A DNA stretch of 64,000 nucleotides from Ichthyophis bannanicus. Its lineage: Eukaryota; Chordata; Amphibia; Gymnophiona; Ichthyophiidae. The stretch spans positions 128,981,596-129,045,595 of the forward strand of contig CM066045.1 in NCBI GenBank assembly GCA_033557465.1, given 5' to 3'. This document shows positions 58,801 to 64,000 of the stretch, in pieces. The translations under genes were made by a program, and so were the position numbers. Position 1 is the stretch's first letter; each line of letters opens with the position of its first letter. The notes under the pieces were generated by a model that was not told the origin of the DNA, made no database searches, and worked only from the letters and a program-made list of their open reading frames with translations.

Positions 58801-59021
58801 CGAATGTGTTGGTTTGTGCGTGGACTGTTTATGGAGGGGTCACTAATAGTATATTTTTGTGTGTTGTGTCTGGGCTTGTATGGAATGATAGGAATGTGTG
58901 CTGGCTTGAGAATGTTTGTGGTTGGAGTTAAAGAGTGAATGGGAGGGGTGTGAGAGAGTAGAACCCATAGTGTGAGCATAAGAATGTTTAAGGTGAGTGT
59001 AAGAAATCTTTTTAGATCCAT
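55881..59021 (-). CDS. L2 LINE endonuclease-reverse transcriptase, unbroken
   Basis: 1046 residues without a stop. It starts MDLKRFLTLTLNILMLTLWV, a signal-peptide-like or membrane segment. Endonuclease: LNCILINARSIRNK, ITETWLNESD, KRGGGVLIIAKS, ILGDLNLAS and VPWSDHFMIHF. RT: YRPIASIPFLAKIIEKV, QYGFRSYHGVETLLISLLD, IFLDISSAFDSVDH and GIPQGSSLSALLFNLY. The catalytic box reads CADD (56781-56792) where copy 1 has YADD, a Tyr to Cys change. C-terminus: SLHWLPIYSRIQYK and SQWNKLPLYLREIKD. The open frame implies a young insertion; catalysis is uncertain. Confidence 0.85.
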   Translation of the reverse strand: MDLKRFLTLTLNILMLTLWVLLSHTPPIHSLTPTTNILKPAHIPIIPYKPRHNTQKYTISDPSINSPRTNQHIRVQRLIKLNPSPINNPLQNTTHSTQLNCILINARSIRNKIPIIIDLIIDENPHLLCITETWLNESDSVLLNQLRVHGYTILNNNRDRKRGGGVLIIAKSHLNLSSTLLDKHDGIDILRVESHTMAICLIYRPPTTNIHSLNIILEAACNSSLRKPSVILGDLNLASLPDSHALSFLEAMEEMEFKQIMTHPTHSKGNTLDLIFIPSHFTLSSIPTPPTTTQVPWSDHFMIHFSLPFQPTNSTHGNNKFTEQRFRQFNKESFLESISPKLDNTSNNLNDLVSTWNSIIEAEAKYSTSNKRKSKSKLTEKWYTSDLATLKKNLRKLESKWRKKKTTELRVQYFTSLKTYKEAINNTKRLFHTKTLANAINRPRELFEIIKSLTKVPDNTPNKTPIDPQLLANHFANKLKLSARPSIILTSPTPKSITEWSSFHTISNKQLIEIISNLNTTTSLLDPCPVSWVKATKSELAPYILKLVNQSLLQGFMPDDLKYSAIRPLLKNKTLNSSDPSSYRPIASIPFLAKIIEKVAQTQLQDHIDMNFPLDEYQYGFRSYHGVETLLISLLDSLIRGMDNIKQTFLLIFLDISSAFDSVDHITLLSRLSQLGLKDTTLNWFKSYISNHFQYVHLDHSPSLPFPQERGIPQGSSLSALLFNLYIQPICTIFQCHNLKYFICADDIMLFAPLDIANLNFNKIATCLLEAEKWLHSIHMDINFKKTEALFVTRNTTFTPPTSINLMNITLPVKSEIKYLGVTLDKTLSMTNHIKQTAKTIFFKLRTIQQLRPLIDINDFRTVVQALIMPHLDFCNGILQGTSKKNLHILQRAQNVTARIIMKAKIFDHISPILYSLHWLPIYSRIQYKTLVTTFKLINDLAPSQLATLLQTPQENRTRRKTNLNMLLIPIAVTKSKQITTNTAFSYYAPSQWNKLPLYLREIKDLTSFRKELKTYLFSQHYSNLQHGTKFTTQKHATNQTQVYPT

Positions 59022-59099
59022 AGTTAGTTATGCAGGTGAGGATAAAAGGTCGGAAGTAAGTGTACTGTGGGTAATTGGTGCAAGTTAGTACTGCACCAA

Positions 59100-59280
59100 T
59101 TACCAATTGCAGGTAAAATACTGACAGGAGTAATCACAGGATAAAATACTGACAACAGTAATCACAGGATAAAATACTGACAACAGTAATTACAGGGCAA
59201 AATACTAGCAGCAGAAACCACAGGATAAACTACAGACAACGGTAGTTACAGGGTAAAGTACTGATAGCACACTGATATTA
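59100..59280 (-). repeat. Short tandem repeats in L2 leader, about six units of 28 bp
   Basis: Units around 'aggataaaatactgacaaca' with 'gtaatcac'. More regular in the middle. Similar motif in L2 copy 1 leader. Confidence 0.8.
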
Positions 59281-60285
59281 GACACTGTGGGCGTGTGACC
59301 ACTGAGCACTTGCGCTTGAGACACTTGTTGCTCCAACCGAACAATTTGTTCCGCCAGCAGTCTTCGTTTCCGAGCCGCAAACCCGATTATATCACCTCTC
59401 AACACTACTTTGGCGGTTTCCCAAACCAGTTCTGGGTCGTCTCTGTGTACTTGATGATTTAATTCAAAGTCACGCCAGCGCTGACCCAGAAATTGCCGGA
59501 ATTGATTGTCTTTATATAGCTCGGTGGGGAACCGCCATATACGTGATGCACCGGTTCCTCCCCCCATTGCACCTCAATCCAGGCCATTGCGTGGTCGGAG
59601 ATCTCCAGGGGACCTATCTGTGCTTCTTCCACTTGTTCAAAGGTGGTTGTAGAAAGCAAAAGATAGTCTATTCTCGCACTAGTCCCATGCGCCCGCGAGA
59701 TATGGGTGAACTCCTTCTCGGAGGGGTGCAATAATCTCCAAGGATCTATCAAGCCCAATCGCGTCCGAAATCGTTGCAACACCTGCGAGCTGAGTGTTCT
59801 GTCTCTCGTCCCCCTGCCACTGGAGGTGTCCAGGCCCACTTCAAACACCCCATTGAAATCCCCCCCCAAAAGCAAAGGTACATCTGGCAGTTGCTCCACT
59901 TTGGCAGCAATACGATCAAAAAACTCCCGATCCAACAAATTGGGACCATATACATCCCCCAGTAGTATCTCACGATCTTCCAGTAAGCCCAGCAGTAGCA
60001 TAAATCTCCCATTGGGATCAGCCACCTGTCTTTGCATCGTAAAGCGCACCCGCTTGTGAATTAGAATGGCCACACCCCCCTTCTTCCCCAGTGCAGGCGC
60101 TCCCCACACCTGACCTACCCAATCCCGACATAATTTAGCATGTTCTTCAGCAGTTTGGTGGGTTTCCTGGAGTAGCGCAATATCGCAGCGTTGCCTAGCC
60201 AGCGCTTTCAGTACTTTATATCGCTTTATCGGGCTACCCAAGCCACAGACATTCCAGGTTATTACCCTCAGAGTATCACAATATT

Positions 60286-61632
60286 TCTACGGCCCAGCTG
60301 CCAGCACAGCGTGTTTGGGGAGACCCTCCCAGCCTGGAGCCTTCCCCCATGTTTACCAAAGTAGTTTACACTATGCATCTGCATAGTGTTCAGAGTGCGA
60401 CAACCCCTTCCCCACCTCCCCCTAATCCCACTACCTCCCCAACCACTAACCCCTCTCCTATCTCTCCCTATCTCTATCCTAGAACCTCCCCTAACCCTTC
60501 CCTCTATACCCCCCCCCATCTCCCCTTCCAACTACTCCTCCTATCTACAGGACTCCCAGCTCCTACCCCCTCCCAGGTAGCCCTCCCGAGTCCCCTCTGA
60601 GTGTGACCTTTCGCCCCGTGCCCGTATAACAAGTCACAGTACTATAAACCAACATTCTTCCTCCTTTGACCATGAAGGAGCTATACTCTCCCCATGATGC
60701 CCGGTAACTACCAAACCCGATAGGCCGGGCCTACGTGCTTAGTTCCCCCCTCCCTGCATGGAGTAACCTGCCATAACCCCCCCCCCCTCCGGCCCCCACC
60801 CCCCAGCCCTCCCCATCGCCTGTTATCCCCCCACCTCCCACCAAGGCACCCTCTCCTTAATTTAAGCGAGCCTGCCTCCAATAGAGGGACACACAAGAAT
60901 TGGGGGAGGGGGGGGAAGAGGGATGTCACCCACACTGCTAGTGTCCAGGCTCAGACGGCCGACCACGCGGGCCATGCATGTCACATTTTTACAGCCACAA
61001 ATACGCGGGGCCTGTCTAGTTCGAGCCCCCGCCAACTTTCATAATAGTGGTCCCCTCCAACCTTGGACCCTCCCCTACTCCGCCACAGCCTCCCAAGCAC
61101 TGCAGCCACGGCGCCCTCCAAGGAATCTTGCCGTCTCCCCCACTTGAAGTGCTGGAGAGATGGTACAAGATAGCAATATGGCCGGAGGAATCCAAGTACC
61201 TGTAGATTGTAGCCAGGCCATCTGGTGAAATCCCTCCCCCCCTTTCTTCTAAGGGGGCTATATCACACACAGCAACTGTAACAGAAAACCATTCCAAATC
61301 CCCCTGCAGGATTGAACAGGGTAACTCTGTACAGGATACACAACCCAAGCAAGAGAGAAAAACATATTCAGCATAAAGTCCCAAGTCTTAACATAGGTAA
61401 ATAGGAGAGGGAGGTTCAAAATAACTGGAAACTTTGTTGCACTACCATAAGAAAGGCAATTAACATTTCAGGAGGGAACAAAGAGACACAAAGTTACTTG
61501 GGGTTTGTAGCGCCGGTCCAGACACGAAAAGTAACCAACTGTTATGTCCATTGCTACACTGTATTTCCCCAGACTTCACTCACCGATGGGGGGTTTCTCT
61601 TAACCACTCAGTTCAATTAGCCCCCAGAGACT
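60286..61632 (-). other. Long spacer between L1 ORF2 and ORF1
   Basis: About 1.35 kb, C-rich on the plus strand at 60390-60600 and 60770-60860. No credible ORF, terminal repeat or hairpin. Either a feature of the family or an undetected insertion. Confidence 0.5.
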
Positions 61633-62419
61633 TCATGTAGGAGATGCCGATGTTGCCTTCTTTTGGGTATAGATCTGATGAACATAATCTTCTGCTGCAG
61701 CGGCCGACTCGAAGGTGCGATGAGCTCCGTCGCAAAGCACGTGAAGCTTAGCGGGGTATTGCACTGAAAACCGGATTCCGGCTTCTATGAGCTTTCCGCA
61801 AAGGGGGGCATATTCTCGTCTTTTCCGGCTCAACGCCATTGAATAGTCCTGTGCCACACGGATTTTAATGTTGTTGTAAGTCACTTCCCCCTTTCTGCCG
61901 TGCTGCCCTGAGAATCAGTTCCTTCTGCAGGTAACGTAAAAACTTGGCTAAGACAATTCTAGGGCGAGGGTCGCGCATTTGCTTAGCGCCTACCCGATGC
62001 ACCCGTTCGGTGTGTAACTTGTCTCCAAGCTCACCCTCACCCACGATATGCGTGACCACTTCCTCCAGGTAGCCTCTTAGATCTTTGTCTAAGACGGTCT
62101 CAGGAATCCCCAGAAAGCGCAGGTTATTTCTTCTTGACCTGTTCTCCAGGTCGTCCAGTTTGGTTTCCTGTAGAGATAGCTGAGATTTTAGGCCTGCCAC
62201 CTCCGCGGTCAGCGTCTCCACCTTCTCCTCCACCAGTCCCACGCGGTCTTCAGCCTCTCGCAGCCTATTGCCCAGCAGATCTACCGAGGAACGCAATCCA
62301 TCCATTTTACTATGTAGGGCATCAAACTGGGGTAGTAAAGCCGTTGCTACAGCCGCTGACATCTCATCTAGTGAGGTAGAAGACCTGGGTGAAGCCGGCA
62401 TCGAAGCTGAGTCCGCCAT
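61633..62419 (-). pseudogene. L1 ORF1 protein, one frameshift
   Basis: I prefer ATG 62419 (MADSASMPASPRSS) over one 84 bp upstream. Coiled coil with heptads (LREAEDRVGLVEEKVETL, VAGLKSQLSLQETKL), RRM (NLRFLGIPE), RVHRVG and RPRIVLAKFLRYLQKELIL. The frame changes near 61875 and the C-terminal domain follows (VTYNNIKIRVAQDYS, YPAKLHVLCDG). Trimeric RNA-binding partner of ORF2 protein. Confidence 0.85.
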
Positions 62420-62799
62420 CTTACTCGAGCCGGAAACCCGTCCCCGGTCTCTTCTCAGCGCTTTTACTGCCATCACCATGCAGTTCAGCCACCCCAGCCG
62501 CACCAGGAGAGTCCACAGGCACTCCGAATCAAGTTAATTACCTTCTTGGCAAATATTTGCGGTTTTTCACGGTACTAAATCGCCGGCTTAGGCTTAGGGC
62601 TTCAGAACACGCTCAAGATGCGACCTCTACCCTGTCCGCATCACGTGGTCTCTTGGTTATTAATGTTATGCATTATGATTTCTGAGTTTTTCTGTTTACT
62701 GTTTGAGAAGTGTCAGACTGGCTCATCTCAGTGCTGCACCAGTATATATACTGAGCGACAACATCAATTAAGTTGTCAAGTCTGATTCCACCTGCTGAT

Positions 62800-62876
62800 A
62801 AGGGAGCTTAATCCACATGCATTGGTCTAGCAGGATTGAAGGAAAGAAAATTATCAGGTAAAATTTATATATTGCA
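62800..62876 (+). repeat. DIRS right terminal repeat
   Basis: 'cattggtctagcaggattga' and 'ttatcaggtaaaattt' complement 52910-52975. It lies just beyond the L1 and its target duplication. Confidence 0.7.
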
Positions 62877-63157
62877 ATGTCAGGGGAGACCTGTTGTACA
62901 TTACCTTGGTTGAATTTCTTCATAAAAGCGGTTAATAAACTCTAATAAATAAAATAGCACCATGGCTCCAGTAGATTCCATGGGAGCAGAGAAGGAGGAA
63001 ACCATTGAGCCTAAAATTTGCTATGAAGCTTTCAGTATACACTAGTGAGATCTCATATGGGGCTCCATTAATGCTCTTTCTTTGGCTAGCAAAATCCTAC
63101 AATCTAATGCATAAAATAACAGCAGTCTCAGTGACACAACTGTGCATGAAATCGTCT
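62877..63157. other. No gene seen; LINE-tail-like bit
   Basis: 62920-62965 ('aaagcggttaataaactc', AATAAATAAAAT) may be an L2-type tail. The rest is unrecognised. Confidence 0.3.
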
Positions 63158-63716
63158 AAAGCAGGGATTCCCAAACCTGTCCTGGGAGATTCCTACACTG
63201 TTGGATTTTCAGGATATCCTCAATAATATGCTCTAGATCAGGGGTCACCAACCTGCGGCCCGCGGGCCGCATGCGGCCCACGAGATCCCTTCGTGCGGCC
63301 CGCGAGGCTCTACCCTGGTTAACATTACGTGCGGCCCGCCAAGGATTCCCGCCATTGTATCCACGCGCTCGCAGCTCACCGACGACCACCTGCAAGCGTC
63401 CCTTCTCCTGTCAGTGTCATCTGTGAAGCCGGACTTTAAGCGTTTGTCTGCTAGCATGAATCATCAGCCATCTCATTAAATTCAATAAAGGTGATCAGCC
63501 ATTGTTTTCATAATTTTGCGTTTGTTGTTTTTTTTCGCGGGGGCGGGGAGAAGGGGGGTGCGGCCCGCGAGGCTCCCGGTAGTCGGCTGTGCGGCCCGCG
63601 GCCCTCTGGAGGTTGGTGACCCCAGCTCTAGATAGATCTGCATGCATTACCTCCAATGGATGCAAATGATCTCATGCATGTTCATATTGGACATCCTGAA
63701 AACTGACTGGCTGGGG
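63158..63716. mobile_element. Palindromic MITE carrying a hAT insertion
   Basis: 'gggattcccaaacctgtcct' and 'ttttcaggatatcctcaat' left of the insertion, 'gatctgcatgcattacctcc' and 'acatcctgaaaactgactgg' right of it. Same family as 19121/24594. Confidence 0.65.
63238..63624. mobile_element. Small non-autonomous hAT element
   Basis: 8-bp duplication gctctaga at 63230-63237 and 63625-63632. Termini 'caggggtcaccaacctgcgg' and the inverse 'ggttggtgacccc'. CpG-rich 'tgcggcccgcgag' repeats near both ends. Inside, LSVSSVKPDFKRLSASM and a stop look like a hAT transposase C-terminus. Confidence 0.85.
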
Positions 63717-64000
63717 GTCTAAAGTGGTTTGCAAAACTAGTTTTGAAACAGGCATGACAGTGGATATTGTTTCATTTAAATTGTTAGGGCGGTGGCATAA
63801 ATTCCACCCAATCAGCCCCTGCAATGCTGGGGGCCTACTTAAAACCACTCCCATATTCTTTGAGGTGGATCCTTCTTGTTCTGGGAACCTTTTTTGATAT
63901 TTTGCCTGGGGGCCATTAATCTGAATTTCTGTCACTGCTTCAGGAATTGGTTTTCAAATTCTTTCCTTAAAAAATACAAAAGCATTTCTTGTTTTGCTGC
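63717..64000. other. No feature seen
   Basis: Unremarkable sequence up to the window end; no motif or repeat recognised. Confidence 0.4.

Larger units (their letters stand above)
55450..59290 (-). mobile_element. L2-clade LINE copy 2, apparently full length
   Basis: 5' leader with tandem repeats (59100-59280), a 1046-codon ORF, a 3' UTR with a 71-bp duplication, a terminal hairpin (55490-55517) and (AAATA)n at 55450-55475. Inserted in L1 ORF2. I see no target duplication. Confidence 0.85.
53365..60285 (-). pseudogene. L1 ORF2: endonuclease, RT, C-terminal domain, split
   Basis: Endonuclease (60285-59570): LRVITWNVCGLGSP, DIALLQETHQT, GGDFNGVF, RIDYLLLS and ISDHAMAWIEV. No ATG is evident before LRVITWN; an in-frame stop lies just upstream. 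After the L2 insertion, RT: SCYKAPGPDGYWAEFYK, ASYRPISLLNFDMKLL, FVQGRYTVRNIRRI, SFDAKKAFDRVDW, GTRQGCPLSPLLF and FADDML (54354-54365). A frameshift near 54270 leads to the C-terminal part 54294-53365. Confidence 0.85.
53103..62652 (-). mobile_element. L1 LINE (Tx1-like), full length, with nested L2
   Basis: Target duplication ttggttattaatg at 53090-53102 and 62653-62665. A-rich 3' end at 53103-53125, ORF2 (53365-60285, split by the L2 at 55450-59290), a 1.3-kb spacer, ORF1 (61633-62419) and a short leader starting GAGACCACGTGATG. About 5.7 kb without the L2. It separates the internal complementary region from the right terminal repeat of DIRS-A. Confidence 0.85.
44313..62876 (+). mobile_element. 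DIRS-A: probable DIRS element, broken by several insertions
   Basis: Pieces in order on the plus strand: gag-like (44480-45130), an RTE fragment, RT (45366-45472), DIRS-B, RT continued (51248-51494, with some text to 51535), a foldback (to 51975), recombinase C-terminus (52640-52815), internal complementary region (52890-52985), L1 insertion, right terminal repeat (62800-62876). The RT junction across DIRS-B is in register. RNase H is not visible, so the 3' part could belong to a second DIRS copy. Confidence 0.55.

Overview
The window is vertebrate genomic DNA made almost entirely of transposable elements. I found no host protein-coding gene, rRNA or cellular tRNA gene. DIRS tyrosine-recombinase retrotransposons, a Penelope element, CR1, L2, RTE/BovB-like and L1/Tx1-like LINEs, a tRNA-headed CORE-SINE and many foldback elements occur together. 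This suggests a large amphibian genome. A caecilian is my best guess, inferred from repeat content and not tested.

Layout. 1-3726: L2-clade LINE on the minus strand, cut by the window edge, with a five-copy 130-bp array at its 5' end. 3735-4605: piece of a minus-strand DIRS. 4606-14376: plus-strand DIRS (DIRS-C) split by a hAT-like non-autonomous element (7661-11956) with a long hairpin, a G-rich minisatellite and, nested inside, an ORF1-only LINE (9698-11298). 14430-16418: decayed Penelope. 16421-17399: TIR element. 19121-24668: palindromic MITE split by a CR1 copy that carries a SINE. 24669-30540: sparse region of foldbacks, a 39-bp minisatellite, a hammerhead-like motif and LINE tails. 30550-39421: second CR1, interrupted by an L2 tail, a CACTG-type DNA transposon and an RTE LINE. 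39430-44312: hAT transposase remnant, a small MITE, and a second copy of the hairpin-plus-minisatellite module. 44313-62876: probable DIRS-A, interrupted by DIRS-B (45473-51247), a foldback, and a full-length L1 (53103-62652) that itself holds an L2 with an unbroken 1046-codon ORF. 63158-63716: MITE with a small hAT element inside.

Most insertions are dated relative to one another by clean junctions. Target-site duplications are seen for the hAT-like element (8 bp, one mismatch), the ORF1-only LINE (15 bp), the CACTG element (3 bp), the RTE (9 bp), the L1 (13 bp) and the terminal hAT (8 bp). Points that deserve attention are: DIRS-B, which has DIRS termini and a circle-junction region but an interior made of old foreign repeat fragments; the ORF1-only LINE; the hairpin/minisatellite module; L2 ORFs that start with a signal-peptide-like segment; and 3'-end hairpins of the L2 group that differ by paired base changes. 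Family names are from motif recognition by eye, without database searches.
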